Source: an uncultured beta proteobacterium
GTDB taxonomy: Bacteria; Pseudomonadota; Gammaproteobacteria; Burkholderiales; Burkholderiaceae_C
DNA length: 50,983 bases
Direction: 5' to 3'
Assembly: GCA_903869595.1 (NCBI GenBank)
Contig: CAIPZV010000074.1
Span: 1-50,983 of the forward strand
The position numbers and the translations under genes are program-made. The notes under the pieces were generated by a model, which did not search any database, had not been told where the DNA came from, and was given only the letters and a program-made list of their open reading frames with translations. Shown one piece after another: positions 1 to 7,967 of this stretch. Every line of letters starts with the position of its first letter. Positions within the stretch are counted from its first letter, which is position 1.

Positions 1-461
1 CTGGTGTCTAGGCTACGCGCTTGCTCAGCCCAACTGGCAAACCACGCCAGGGCCATCGCATCCGGCTCATCGGCAGCCAGCGCGTCAAGAATACAAACTT
101 CGCCAACCAACTGCGCGCCCAGGTCTTGCAAGCGATTTTGAAAGGCTTTTGCACCCCCGTAAAAGGTATCGCCATAACTGCTATCGCCCAGCGCCACCAG
201 GCCGTAGCGCACATGGCCCAGATAGCGCGCTTGCGCCTCCAGGCTCTGGTACAGGCCTTGGGCGTTGTCAGGCACGTCGCCACTGCCGGTGGTAGAGCAG
301 CACAGCACCAAGAAGCCGGGGGTGTCGAATACGGCGATCGTCTGGTCTTGCATATCCAGCACTTGTGCGCTGGCGCCGTAGTCGGGCGCGGCCAAGGCCA
401 GGGTTTGGGCAATCTGGCGGGCGTTGCCAAAGACGGTGCCCACCAGCAGGGTGATTTGCAT
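1..461 (-). CDS. Flavodoxin, MioC-like (3' end outside window)
   Basis: FMN-binding short-chain flavodoxin, a cytoplasmic electron carrier by family. The reading frame opens at the ATG at 461 and stays open to the window edge, so the C-terminus is missing; 153 residues are visible. The N-terminus (MQITLLVGTVFGNARQIA) has the shape of the FMN-phosphate loop. A segment CCSTTGSGDVPDNAQGLYQS matches the MioC pattern of a T-x-G-x-G-D-x-P-D-N loop, and LVALGDSSYGDTFYGGAKAF is the second flavin-binding loop. A longer ORF in another frame over the same DNA gives a Trp/Arg/Pro-rich translation and is a shadow. The loop sequences make the family secure. The redox partner is not visible. Confidence 0.88.
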   Translation of the reverse strand, partial: MQITLLVGTVFGNARQIAQTLALAAPDYGASAQVLDMQDQTIAVFDTPGFLVLCCSTTGSGDVPDNAQGLYQSLEAQARYLGHVRYGLVALGDSSYGDTFYGGAKAFQNRLQDLGAQLVGEVCILDALAADEPDAMALAWFASWAEQARSLDT

Positions 462-557
462 ATACAGACGAGCCAAGGCGAAAAACAGCAGGCCCGCATG
501 ATAGGGGCAATAATCGGCCTATCGCGCCCAAGGCTTGCGCCGGTGATTCGCACCGGG

Positions 558-654
558 GCGACTTGCCGCCAATCTGAGGAGATGCTGGTTTATATGCATA
601 GGGTGCTTAGCATGGGCCTAGTAGCGACTAGCCACCAAACTGAGGGGATGCTGG
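558..654. repeat. Imperfect 31-bp direct repeat, two copies
   Basis: Positions 558-588 and 624-654 carry the same 31-bp unit with four mismatches, 66 bp apart. The core is CTGAGGAGATGCTGG in the first copy and CTGAGGGGATGCTGG in the second. The second copy supplies the purine-rich ribosome-binding stretch of the exonuclease gene that starts at 656. The first copy has no obvious start codon in the same position. A local duplication of a promoter or leader segment would explain it. Confidence 0.6.
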
Positions 655-655
655 A

Positions 656-1741
656 TTGACGTCTGATTTTTTGAGTGCGGACTTGTTTCCCGAATTGCCC
701 AAAGTGCTTGTCCCGCCCCCGCCGCGCAAGCGCAAACCTGCCAGCGCCAAAGCGGCGTCCAAATCCACTATGACAGTACTACTCCAAGCCGGGACTTTTT
801 CAGGCGCCGGGACTCCACCAGCCGCCAGCCCTGTAAGCGATCCCGAAGCCTGCGCCGCCCTATTGGACGCACACCCCGACTACCGCGTGCTGCGCCGCCT
901 GCCGGTGCGACTCCATTGGGACGACGCGGCCACTACAGGCCGCACACGCGTCTTAATTTTGGATACTGAAACTACCGGTCTGGACCCCTCCAAAGAAAAA
1001 ATCATCGAGCTAGCCATGCTGCGCCTAGACGTGGACACGGCGACGGGCCAGCCCTTGGGATTGATGCAGGTGTTTGATGAACTGGAAGACCCAGGCCGTG
1101 CCATTCCCAAAGAGGTGGTGGCTTTGACCGGCATTACCGATGCCGATGTGCACGGCAAACGTTTGGACGAGGCGCGTATTACGGCCATGCTGGAGGGCGT
1201 GGATGTGGTGATCGCGCACAACGCGGGTTTTGACCGGCCGTTTTGCGAAGCGCGCATTCCGCAGTTTCGCGACTTGGCCTGGGCCTGCTCGTTTGCCGAT
1301 ATCGACTGGAAAGCCCAAGGCCGTAGCTCCAGCAAGTTGGAGGCATTGGCGCTGGAGTTAGGTTGGTTTTACGACGCCCACCGCGCTGAGATGGATTGCC
1401 ATGCCTTGTTGGCCGTGCTATGTGCGCCGCTGCCCAAATCGCCCGAGCGCAATGGCCTGGCGACACTGCTGGCCGCCGCCCGTAGGCCGGCCTTGCGTAT
1501 CTACGCTACGCATGCGCCTTTTGATTCCAAAGACTTGCTCAAAGCCCGAGGCTACCGCTGGAATGCCGAGCAAAAAGTCTGGTCCAGCCGCCTGGCGGAC
1601 GAAGCCGCACTGGAGGCGGAATGCGAGTGGCTAAAGACCGATGTGTATGGCGGACGCCATGCGGTAGTGGCGATAGAGCAAAGCGATGCCCGCGCTAAAT
1701 ATTCATCGCGCGGCGGGCGGGTGGTGCAGCGCCAGCTATAG
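656..1741 (+). CDS. DEDDh 3'-5' exonuclease (DnaQ/PolC epsilon-like)
   Basis: Predicted 3'-5' exonuclease of the DnaQ superfamily, 361 residues. Exo I is LILDTETTGLD, Exo II is the IAHNAGFDRPF segment and Exo III is the AHRAEMDCHALL segment, which gives the DEDDh His and Asp. After the roughly 180-residue nuclease domain comes a C-terminal part containing FDSKDLLKARGYRWNAEQK, a short K/R-G-Y-x-W motif of unknown role. The first ~75 residues are a basic, proline-rich leader. The chosen start is TTG at 656, with GAGGGG eight bases upstream; a TTG at 671 is the alternative. It is not the replicative epsilon subunit by context, because no polymerase genes adjoin. The family is clear; substrate and pathway are unknown. 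Confidence 0.85.
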   Translation: MTSDFLSADLFPELPKVLVPPPPRKRKPASAKAASKSTMTVLLQAGTFSGAGTPPAASPVSDPEACAALLDAHPDYRVLRRLPVRLHWDDAATTGRTRVLILDTETTGLDPSKEKIIELAMLRLDVDTATGQPLGLMQVFDELEDPGRAIPKEVVALTGITDADVHGKRLDEARITAMLEGVDVVIAHNAGFDRPFCEARIPQFRDLAWACSFADIDWKAQGRSSSKLEALALELGWFYDAHRAEMDCHALLAVLCAPLPKSPERNGLATLLAAARRPALRIYATHAPFDSKDLLKARGYRWNAEQKVWSSRLADEAALEAECEWLKTDVYGGRHAVVAIEQSDARAKYSSRGGRVVQRQL

Positions 1742-1827
1742 GTGCCAGCCTTGCAAACAGGCTGTGCGATAGCGTATGGCCCCAAAACGTATTTTTGTTC
1801 CTCCTACATTTTCTTTAGATTCCCACC

Positions 1828-2412
1828 ATGCCCTACCAACTCATTGGCTTGCAAGCAGGCAAAGTCCGCAAAGTTTTAATCAATGGGCGCTTGGTGCCTT
1901 CGGCCATGCACAAAACTGCGCAAGAATGCGCGCTAAGCGTTGGCCCACTGGGTTTAGAGCTTGACGAGCAAGCCGATTTATCGGTACACGGTGGTCTGGA
2001 AAAAGCGATCTACGCCTATCCATCAGAGCACTATGATTTTTGGCGCGCCGAGCGCCAAGCAGCAGGCGTGGGCGGCATAGACGACAGCCTGGCGTTTGGA
2101 TCGCTGGGCGAAAACCTGACGCTACAAGGCCTGTTGGAAAGCGAGGTCTGGGTGGGCGATGAATTGCACTTTGCCAATTGCCGCTTGCGCGTCACCCAGC
2201 CGCGCGAACCTTGCTCCAAGTTCAATGCGTCCATGGGTTTCAACACCGCCTCCAAACGCATGGCGCAAAGCGATAAGTGCGGCTTTTATTTGGCGGTGGA
2301 CCAAGCCGGCACGCTGCAAGCGGGCGAGACATTCACCTTAGTCCCCGGCCCCCGCCGCGCCAGCATTCCCGAGCGTTTTGCAGCCAAGATGTTCAAGCAT
2401 TTGGCTGACTAA
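1828..2412 (+). CDS. MOSC domain protein, YiiM-like
   Basis: A 194-residue MOSC (molybdenum cofactor sulfurase C-terminal) domain protein of the YiiM type. Supporting motifs are the SVHGGLEKAIYAYPSEHY segment near residue 52, GSLGENLT near residue 91, and QPREPCSKFN, whose Cys is the conserved cysteine of MOSC domains. YiiM relatives have been linked to reduction of N-hydroxylated compounds with molybdenum cofactor, so a similar role is possible but inferred. The start is ATG 1828. The 3' end overlaps the convergent toxin gene by four bases. Confidence 0.88.
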   Translation: MPYQLIGLQAGKVRKVLINGRLVPSAMHKTAQECALSVGPLGLELDEQADLSVHGGLEKAIYAYPSEHYDFWRAERQAAGVGGIDDSLAFGSLGENLTLQGLLESEVWVGDELHFANCRLRVTQPREPCSKFNASMGFNTASKRMAQSDKCGFYLAVDQAGTLQAGETFTLVPGPRRASIPERFAAKMFKHLAD

Positions 2413-2759
2413 TCGGGGGAGTCGCCGCGCATGGCAAGCTGGCGGGGCAGGTCCATGCTGTCGTGCAGCAATCGAAGCACATCGATGGTGCGCGCCGGGC
2501 CGGCGCGAAACACAATGAAGTGCCGTCCTTTACGACCCATGCGGGCGACATGCAAGATTCGGATGCCAGGCGCAATGTCTTCGCGCAAGTTGCTGCCGGC
2601 AATGTCAGGGCCATCTGCCAACGCTTGCATGGCAAGCGAAATGGTTTTTGCATAGATATGAGACTGCTCTACCCCAAAGGTTCTGACAGTCCAGCGCAAA
2701 ATTTGCCCATAATCCTGCTCGGCTTGCCGACCAAGCCTTAGCGTCCAAGCCTGGGTCAT
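2409..2759 (-). CDS. parE: ParE/RelE-family toxin
   Basis: Type II toxin of the RelE/ParE superfamily, 116 residues. It has the LGRQAEQDYGQILRWTVRTF helix pair, the RHFIVFRAG strand and the IDVLRLLHDSMD end typical of ParE (the usual signature is R-x-L...H-x-x-M-D). ParE toxins poison DNA gyrase; that target is inferred from the family only. The ATG overlaps the stop of the upstream antitoxin gene as ATGA, the usual coupling for such pairs. It ends tail to tail with the MOSC gene. Confidence 0.85.
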   Translation of the reverse strand: MTQAWTLRLGRQAEQDYGQILRWTVRTFGVEQSHIYAKTISLAMQALADGPDIAGSNLREDIAPGIRILHVARMGRKGRHFIVFRAGPARTIDVLRLLHDSMDLPRQLAMRGDSPD

Positions 2760-3037
2760 GTACTGGCTAAGTGCTTGCCAGCGACAGTTGCTAGGTGTTC
2801 GTCCAGTGCATCGGGCGTATCAAATTGCCTATATGCACCCTGCGTGAAATCATCTTCGCCTACTTGTATGGCGCTGCGCAATGCCACCAAGCGCGACGCA
2901 TCTTCGGCCTCGCGCTGCTCCACCAAGCGTAGGCCGTCGCTCAGCACTTCACTGGCATTGTGGTAACGCCCACTGCGGACAAGCCGCTCCACGAAAATGG
3001 CTTGATGGCTTGTCAACACAAGGTTTTTAGTAGGCAT
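2756..3037 (-). CDS. parD: ParD-family antitoxin
   Basis: Antitoxin partner of the ParE-like toxin, 93 residues. It begins MPTKNLVLTSHQAIFVERLV and continues with SGRYHNASEVLSDGLRLVEQ, the ribbon-helix-helix pattern of ParD. The acidic C-terminal half would wrap the toxin. The start at 3037 is chosen because GGAGCTG lies just upstream; the open frame extends another 28 residues, but that part reads as non-coding. The gene sits only 37 bp after the stop of the uncharacterised 416-residue gene, so it may be read through from that operon as well as from its own promoter. Confidence 0.85.
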   Translation of the reverse strand: MPTKNLVLTSHQAIFVERLVRSGRYHNASEVLSDGLRLVEQREAEDASRLVALRSAIQVGEDDFTQGAYRQFDTPDALDEHLATVAGKHLAST

Positions 3038-3074
3038 GAGCAGCTCCGCTTGTCTGATCGGCTGATTATGCCAA

Positions 3075-4325
3075 TCACGGCCCCACATTGCACTCCCGCC
3101 GCAGCAGCGCCAATGCGTCATGCAAGGCGTAGTCGGCGTCGCTGCGCAAGACCGGCAGCGCTTCCTCGGTGAATGCGTCCCACATGCGCAGGTAGTCGCT
3201 TTGGTAGGCGGTGGGCGCGTGTTCGCGGATAAAACTGACAGCCAGCGCAGCGTCCATGCCGGATTTGCGGATTTTGCGGATCAAGGTGGTGGCGGTTTTT
3301 TCGGTCAGCACGGTTTTGTGTGCGCTGCCTGCCGCCACGCACAAGAGCAATGTCAGCAATGAGCCCTCATCGTCGTGGCCGCCCGTGGCTTTGCTCCAAC
3401 CGGCGGAAACTTGGCGTTCAAAGTCTTCCACTTCCGCCAGCCCGTCTTCCAGCCAGAAGTAGCGGCCTGTGAAGGCCGGTGTTTGGGCGAAAAGCTTGCG
3501 TGCCGGTATGGCGGCGTCCAGGATGCGCGGCCAATCGGCTTGCAGGCTGTCCGCTACGGCGCGCACCGCAGGCGCTAAAGCGGCGGGTAAACCTTTGGGC
3601 AGGACCGGAGCAGGCGGCTGCTGCGTAGCCGCAAACTTTTTACGCAAAACGGTAATCGTTTGGGCAAAGCCAGGCCAGTCCGGCGTTACGCTGCGTTTGG
3701 CCAGCGACCAGAGCAGGGCGGTGCGCAACACGGCCTCGGCGTCCGGCGCTTCTTCGTGCAAAAGGTCGGCGTCCAATTCCCACTGCTGCGCGCACCAAAT
3801 CGCCGCGTCCATCACGCAGGCTACCTGCTCGCGCTTGGCGCGCTCGGCGCGGTAGTCGGCGTGGCTGCGCAGGCTCCAGCGCTCCAGCACCGGTATCTGT
3901 TCGTCGCTAAAGCCGCGTCCGTCTTGCATGCCGAAGTGGGTGTTTTGCGGCATGGCGATCATGGCTTTGAGCATATCGGAGCCGCCTTTGGAGCGAGAAA
4001 GCAGCGAGTGATCGCGCAGTGCAAGCGCTGCGCGGTGCACATCGCCTTCGCAGCTGTCTTGCAAATACAGGCTCACCAAATTGACCATGCGCTCGCGCGC
4101 TTTTTCCAGGTCGGGGCGTAAAAACTCGGTGCCGAAATAGCGGGCGATTTGCACCATGCCCCTGGGCGCCTCAGTGCGCAGGGCTTCGATGCGCTCGGCG
4201 CCAATCAAGCCATGCGCCAGTCCATAGGCCAGCGCTTTTTCAAAAAACGGACGCTCGTCAAACAGCGCCATGCCGCTGGCGGGGCTGTTAGCACCCTGGC
4301 CTACAGGGTCTTGGTGCTCGGTCAT
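3075..4325 (-). CDS. Uncharacterised protein of J-domain operon, 416 aa
   Basis: No family recognised. The 416-residue protein has no signal peptide and no membrane segment, and looks mostly alpha-helical and soluble. It is rich in Ala, Leu and Asp/Glu, with a short proline stretch (ATQQPPAPVLPKG) near the middle that may separate two helical domains. Its ATG overlaps the stop of a 43-residue ORF as ATGA, and that ORF in turn overlaps the gene before it, so translation is probably coupled. It is the last long gene of a minus-strand operon headed by a J-domain protein, which suggests a chaperone-linked role, by context only. Confidence 0.75.
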   Translation of the reverse strand: MTEHQDPVGQGANSPASGMALFDERPFFEKALAYGLAHGLIGAERIEALRTEAPRGMVQIARYFGTEFLRPDLEKARERMVNLVSLYLQDSCEGDVHRAALALRDHSLLSRSKGGSDMLKAMIAMPQNTHFGMQDGRGFSDEQIPVLERWSLRSHADYRAERAKREQVACVMDAAIWCAQQWELDADLLHEEAPDAEAVLRTALLWSLAKRSVTPDWPGFAQTITVLRKKFAATQQPPAPVLPKGLPAALAPAVRAVADSLQADWPRILDAAIPARKLFAQTPAFTGRYFWLEDGLAEVEDFERQVSAGWSKATGGHDDEGSLLTLLLCVAAGSAHKTVLTEKTATTLIRKIRKSGMDAALAVSFIREHAPTAYQSDYLRMWDAFTEEALPVLRSDADYALHDALALLRRECNVGP

Positions 4326-4453
4326 GGTGCCGGTATCTCCGCGTCAGGTTCACGCGGCGCAGGGGCACTGCCGATTACCGAAGCAAGGTGTTCGCCGTCC
4401 ATGCCCAGCAACCGGTGCACGTGGGCACACAACAAAAAAGAGTGCCCAGCCAT
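4322..4453 (-). CDS. Small overlapping ORF, 43 aa
   Basis: A 43-residue ORF that exactly fills the gap between two operon genes. Its ATG (4453-4451) shares one base with the upstream TAA, and its TGA (4324-4322) overlaps the next ATG. It starts MAGHSFLLCAHVHRLL and ends EPDAEIPAP. The first half is hydrophobic and His-rich, the second acidic and proline-rich. The precise stop/start overlaps at both ends argue for a real translated, coupled gene. It could instead be a coupling leader whose peptide does not matter. No function is assigned. Confidence 0.6.
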   Translation of the reverse strand: MAGHSFLLCAHVHRLLGMDGEHLASVIGSAPAPREPDAEIPAP

Positions 4454-5202
4454 TAAATCGCCGATTCCTCGTCCGCGTCCAAAGCAGCAGGGGTCGCCTT
4501 GCCCCGGTCGGTGTCGCCGGTTTCCACTTTTCCGTCGTCCTCTTCTGTCTCAAACTCTTCGCCACGCCCGGCCTCAAAAGCGCGGGCTTTGGCGCGTAGC
4601 ACCAGCAGAGTTTCGATGAACAAATCCACACATTGGTAGCGCAGGGTGTAGGCCATTTGCATCCAATCCTGATCGGCCACTTCGTCTTCGTCTATGCGCG
4701 GTTTGGCATAGGCGTTGGCGTAAAGGTCAGCTTCGGTAATCATGTCGCCATCGTCTTCGGCGGTGTCAAACAAACCGGTGCGCGCAAAGGCTTCTACCCG
4801 GCTCCAGCGTTCAGCAAAATAATCAGCCAGCGCTTCGCTGCCGCCTTCTAGGTCGCCGATGGCGGTCAGGAATTCCACCGGGTCACCACCCGCGCGGAAG
4901 ATGACTGAGTTCACCATGCCGCGCAGATGGGTGCGCGAGAGGTCTTTGTATTGTTTTTCGATCACCACAGCACGCGCAAATTGCTGCGGCGATACCAGCA
5001 AATTGACCACTGATTCTTTAGAGTTGTCGTATTCGCGGATCACGGCCAGGATGTCTTTAGGCGGCAATTGCTCCAGCACTACCATCAAGGCGCTATCGCC
5101 CTCGGCGTCGGCTAACTCCACCAGCGCCGATTCGGCGCCCGAAATATCGCCCGCTGCAATCAGGCTTTGGGTTTTAGAAATCAATGCGAGATGTTGGCTC
5201 AT
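4453..5202 (-). CDS. Uncharacterised helical acidic protein, 249 aa
   Basis: No named family recognised. The first ~130 residues look like short helical repeats; the stretch ALMVVLEQLPPKDILAVIRE faintly recalls the MgtE N-terminal helical repeat, but there is no transporter domain after it. The C-terminal ~45 residues are highly charged (Glu/Asp-rich) and likely disordered. There is no signal peptide or membrane segment. The start ATG 5202 follows the previous gene by 32 bp. It belongs to the operon with the J-domain gene and is likely cytoplasmic. Confidence 0.75.
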   Translation of the reverse strand: MSQHLALISKTQSLIAAGDISGAESALVELADAEGDSALMVVLEQLPPKDILAVIREYDNSKESVVNLLVSPQQFARAVVIEKQYKDLSRTHLRGMVNSVIFRAGGDPVEFLTAIGDLEGGSEALADYFAERWSRVEAFARTGLFDTAEDDGDMITEADLYANAYAKPRIDEDEVADQDWMQMAYTLRYQCVDLFIETLLVLRAKARAFEAGRGEEFETEEDDGKVETGDTDRGKATPAALDADEESAI

Positions 5203-5234
5203 GGCTTTTCCTCATTCAATACGGTACAAAGGCT

Positions 5235-5768
5235 TCATTCCTTGCGGTCAAAGCCTTGTTCGGCCATCCAATCGTTGCCTGCTTCTTCGGCTGCGCGGGC
5301 TTCTTTTTCTTCTTCAGAATCCTGGTCCTCGCCGTCTTTGTCTTCGTCCTCATCATCATCGGCAGGAGCTACAGCGGCTGGCGTGTGGTGGAACAAATAT
5401 TCCATACCCGCTGCCAGCACCATCAGTGTGTCGCCCGCCGGGTCTTTGCATAGTTCTTCAGCCAGGCCAATCGCCCAGGGCTCGAGTTGCACATGGGCTG
5501 ACAGCGTGGCCCAGTCGGGTAGTAGGCTTGGGTCTTTGGCCACCAGCGCATCCATCAGCGCCGGCTTGCTAAAGCGCATTCCCTGGTGGAACACGATGGC
5601 CACCATTTCCGGGGCGCTAGCCATCATCTGGCGCAAAAAAGGCAGCTCTTTGCGGCGCTGGGCCAGGCGCTGGCGCAATACGTTTTTGCCTTCGGAGTCA
5701 AAAGCCATGTCATTGATTTCTGCTTCGTAGCTGGAACGCAAGAGTGCAAAGTAAGACGATATTTTCAT
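5235..5768 (-). CDS. Uncharacterised protein with acidic tail, 177 aa
   Basis: No named family recognised. Residues 1-130 look globular and helical (MKISSYFALLRSSYEAEIND at the start). Residues from about 135 onward form an Asp/Glu run interrupted by Lys, typical of a disordered acidic tail. Acidic tails are common in chaperone-associated or nucleic-acid-mimic proteins, but nothing here proves either. The gene starts ten bases after the J-domain gene stops, so the two are almost certainly co-transcribed. Confidence 0.75.
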   Translation of the reverse strand: MKISSYFALLRSSYEAEINDMAFDSEGKNVLRQRLAQRRKELPFLRQMMASAPEMVAIVFHQGMRFSKPALMDALVAKDPSLLPDWATLSAHVQLEPWAIGLAEELCKDPAGDTLMVLAAGMEYLFHHTPAAVAPADDDEDEDKDGEDQDSEEEKEARAAEEAGNDWMAEQGFDRKE

Positions 5769-5778
5769 AAAAGGGCGA

Positions 5779-6063
5779 TCAGCGGCTTAAAAGCAGTTTG
5801 TCTAAATAGGGGTTCCAGATTTCGAGCGCAGTTTGCAGCGGATCGTCGAGCAGGTTGCGGCGGCGGTTGTCGTCGTAGGCCTGGCGCTTCGTCTCGTCAC
5901 TGAGCACTTCGTAAGCTTGCTGCACCGCGCGAAAGCGCGCCGGGGCGCCCGGGTCGCTGTTGCGGTCGGGGTGGTAGGTGGCGGCAAGTTGGCGAAACGC
6001 CTTTTTGATGTCGGCGATGCTGGCGCTGCCGCGCAGGCCCAGGGCGCTGTAATGGTCCGTCAT
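5779..6063 (-). CDS. Stand-alone J-domain protein
   Basis: A 94-residue J-domain protein, predicted Hsp70 (DnaK) co-chaperone. The domain fills residues 1-68: helix I is [20 protein letters not shown], the HPD loop is in TYHPDRNS, and helix III is [20 protein letters not shown]. It lacks the Gly/Phe region, zinc fingers and substrate-binding domains of full DnaJ, so it should recruit DnaK to a specific client. The client may be one of the three unknown proteins encoded directly downstream. It is the first gene of the operon; its promoter would lie in the 187-bp gap before the nitronate monooxygenase gene. Confidence 0.92.
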   Translation of the reverse strand: MTDHYSALGLRGSASIADIKKAFRQLAATYHPDRNSDPGAPARFRAVQQAYEVLSDETKRQAYDDNRRRNLLDDPLQTALEIWNPYLDKLLLSR

Positions 6064-6250
6064 AGCCCTCTATTGTCGCTGCCTTGCAGAGCGCAGTGCC
6101 CGTGAAGCGGCAGGATGGGGTATTGCACCCCCGCGTGGGGTCCTCAAACGCCCAGTCGTATCCGCTGTCATCTAGGTGCCATGGTGGGTGCTGCACTGGT
6201 TTATCCTCGTCCCAAGGGGCGCTGTGCCCCAATTGAACAAAGGCATTTGC

Positions 6251-7186
6251 ATGAACCGTGTCCTGGCCCATACCGGCGCCCGTTATCCCATCGTCCAAGC
6301 CCCCATGGGCTGGATTGCCCGCAGCCCTCTGGCCAGCGCCGTTTCCCGGGCCGGTGGTTTGGGGATTATCGAAACCTCGTCCGGCGAAACCGACAATTGC
6401 CAACGCGAAATCCGCGCCATGGTGGACAGCGGCCTGCCGTTTGGCGTGAATCTGCCGATTCGCTTTCTCAAAGATGAGGCCATGTTGCGCTTCGTGTGCG
6501 AGGTTGGTATCCGTTTTGTCACTACTTCAGCGGGCAGCCCGGCTAAGTTCATTGCGCCCCTCAAAGCGGCGGGTATCGTGGTCTATCACGCCGTACCTAC
6601 GGTGGAGCTGGCGCTCAAATGCGTGGAGGCGGGCGTCGATGGCTTGGTGGTCGAAGGCGGCGAGGGCGGTGGCTTCAAAAACCCCGAGGAAGTCAGCACC
6701 TTGGTGCTTTTGCAGGCGATACGCGAAAAAGTGGATGTGCCCCTTATTGCCGCAGGCGGCATCGTCGATGGCCGGGGCATGGCCGCCGCCTTTGCGCTGG
6801 GCGCTGAAGGCATCCAAATGGGTACCCGCTTTGTCGCCAGCCTGGAAAGCCCGGTGCATGCGCATTACAAAGAAGCGATTGTGGGCGCGGGCACCACCGG
6901 TACCTGGATGCTAAATACTAAGTCCAGCCCTTGCATTCGCGCGCTAAAAACCGAGTTCACCCAAACGATTCATGAAGCAGGCCTGATGGGGTCAGAGAGC
7001 TTTATGGGGATTCAAAAAGTGTATTTCGGCGGCGATATGAACGCCGCCCCAGCGCTGGCAGGCCAGTCCGCCGGTCTGGTTCACCAAGTCAGCAGCGTGC
7101 AGGACATCATTACCCAAACGGTGGAGCAGTTCCAAGCTATTTCCAGACGCATGGGAGCCATGGCGCAGGCGGCAGATTTCGGTTAA
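6251..7186 (+). CDS. Nitronate monooxygenase (NMO/2-nitropropane dioxygenase family)
   Basis: FMN-dependent TIM-barrel enzyme, 311 residues, of the nitronate monooxygenase family that oxidises alkyl nitronates; some members are enoyl reductases (FabK), so substrate is inferred. Visible features are the N-terminal YPIVQAPMGWIA segment, LVVEGGEGGGFKN around residue 137, VPLIAAGGIVDGRGMAAAFA for the phosphate-binding loop and GAEGIQMGTRFVAS. The start ATG 6251 is chosen over an upstream in-frame ATG at 6176, because homology-like sequence begins at MNRVLAHTGARYPIVQAPMG. It is monocistronic by appearance. Confidence 0.9.
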   Translation: MNRVLAHTGARYPIVQAPMGWIARSPLASAVSRAGGLGIIETSSGETDNCQREIRAMVDSGLPFGVNLPIRFLKDEAMLRFVCEVGIRFVTTSAGSPAKFIAPLKAAGIVVYHAVPTVELALKCVEAGVDGLVVEGGEGGGFKNPEEVSTLVLLQAIREKVDVPLIAAGGIVDGRGMAAAFALGAEGIQMGTRFVASLESPVHAHYKEAIVGAGTTGTWMLNTKSSPCIRALKTEFTQTIHEAGLMGSESFMGIQKVYFGGDMNAAPALAGQSAGLVHQVSSVQDIITQTVEQFQAISRRMGAMAQAADFG

Positions 7187-7252
7187 TGCTGTGGCACTTG
7201 CTTAGTGCTCAGCTTAAAGGGGCGGTACCGCTGGTGAGCCTGGAATGGGCTT

Positions 7253-7621
7253 TCAGGCGCCTATGGAAATGATACCGTTCAGCGCTTCGCAGGCGGACTC
7301 AAATACCGCTGGCGGCACCTGCTTCCAGACATGCGGGCGTGCCCCACGGTCGCGCCAAGAAAATGACTTGGGTTGATGGGTCAACACATAGCATACTTCG
7401 CCCTTGGGCGATGTGAAGCGCACCGCAAATGGGTTAGTTTCATTGCTGGGCGCATGGGTCATCGGCAATCCAATAACGAGGTTTGTACGCTCGTTGAAAG
7501 CCTTGGGTGACAGCACCAACATTGGATGCTCGTCCTTCATCTCTTTACCGGCCTGAGGATTGAAGTTGATCCAGATCATGTCGCGGCGATCTGGCACCCA
7601 GAGCTTGCCGGGGCTCGCCAT
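7253..7621 (-). CDS. MazF/PemK-family toxin
   Basis: A 122-residue type II toxin of the MazF/PemK/ChpB fold, an mRNA-cleaving endoribonuclease by family. The N-terminus WVPDRRDMIWINFNPQAGKE carries the usual D-x-x-W/I-x-x-F-x-P-x-x-G-x-E strand, followed by PMLVLSPKAFNERTNLVIGL. The remaining strands and the closing helix (VFESACEALNGIIS) fit. The start codon ATG shares one base with the stop of the antitoxin gene. Confidence 0.9.
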   Translation of the reverse strand: MASPGKLWVPDRRDMIWINFNPQAGKEMKDEHPMLVLSPKAFNERTNLVIGLPMTHAPSNETNPFAVRFTSPKGEVCYVLTHQPKSFSWRDRGARPHVWKQVPPAVFESACEALNGIISIGA

Positions 7622-7881
7622 CAGAATACTTCTGCGCCGACGCGGCCCATTGCCATGACTTCGCCCCCGTGAACAGCCGGGTCAAACGCTTTGAGCTTTT
7701 GGGCCAGCGTCAGCTTGGGCTCGCCTACCGTGCGTAAGAACACGCCGCCATCCACCACCTCCACCTTAATCGGCAGCCCGCGGGTAAAGCGTGCCGCCTT
7801 GGCCACCGGGGCGGTGATGCGCACGGCCAGGCCGTTACCCCACTCTTGAACTGTCTGCTCAACTGAAACGGCTGCTTTCAT
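7621..7881 (-). CDS. MazE-like antitoxin (AbrB/SpoVT fold)
   Basis: Antitoxin partner of the MazF-like toxin, 86 residues. Residues 10-50 contain the AbrB/MazE swapped-hairpin pattern (VQEWGNGLAVRITAPVAKAA, then the strand of the LPIKVEVVDGGVFL segment). The C-terminus would bind the toxin. The chosen ATG 7881 has AGAGGTG just upstream; an in-frame extension of 19 residues to 7938 is rejected because it runs over the promoter. MazE proteins normally repress their own operon, in line with the promoter and repeated GTTGA motifs seen upstream. Confidence 0.88.
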   Translation of the reverse strand: MKAAVSVEQTVQEWGNGLAVRITAPVAKAARFTRGLPIKVEVVDGGVFLRTVGEPKLTLAQKLKAFDPAVHGGEVMAMGRVGAEVF

Positions 7882-7911
7882 TCGGACACCTCTTTGCAAT
7901 GTTGATACGAG

Positions 7912-7938
7912 TTTATACGCCGGACCCATAGGTGTCAA
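7912..7938 (-). promoter_or_regulatory. Candidate sigma-70 promoter of the MazEF-like operon
   Basis: On the minus strand a perfect -35 TTGACA (7938-7933) is followed after 15 bp by TATAAA (7917-7912), 30 bp before the antitoxin ATG. The spacer is shorter than the ideal 17. GTTGA occurs at three nearby positions and is matched by a GTATCAAC inverted half, so an autoregulatory operator may overlap it. Confidence 0.5.
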
Positions 7939-7967
7939 CGTGAATCAACAGGTGCTTGCCGCCGGTT

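Noticed and set aside
8..553. 181-codon minus-strand ORF at the left edge
   Set aside because: Trp/Pro/Arg-rich translation; the adjacent frame from 461 encodes a clear flavodoxin that runs off the window.
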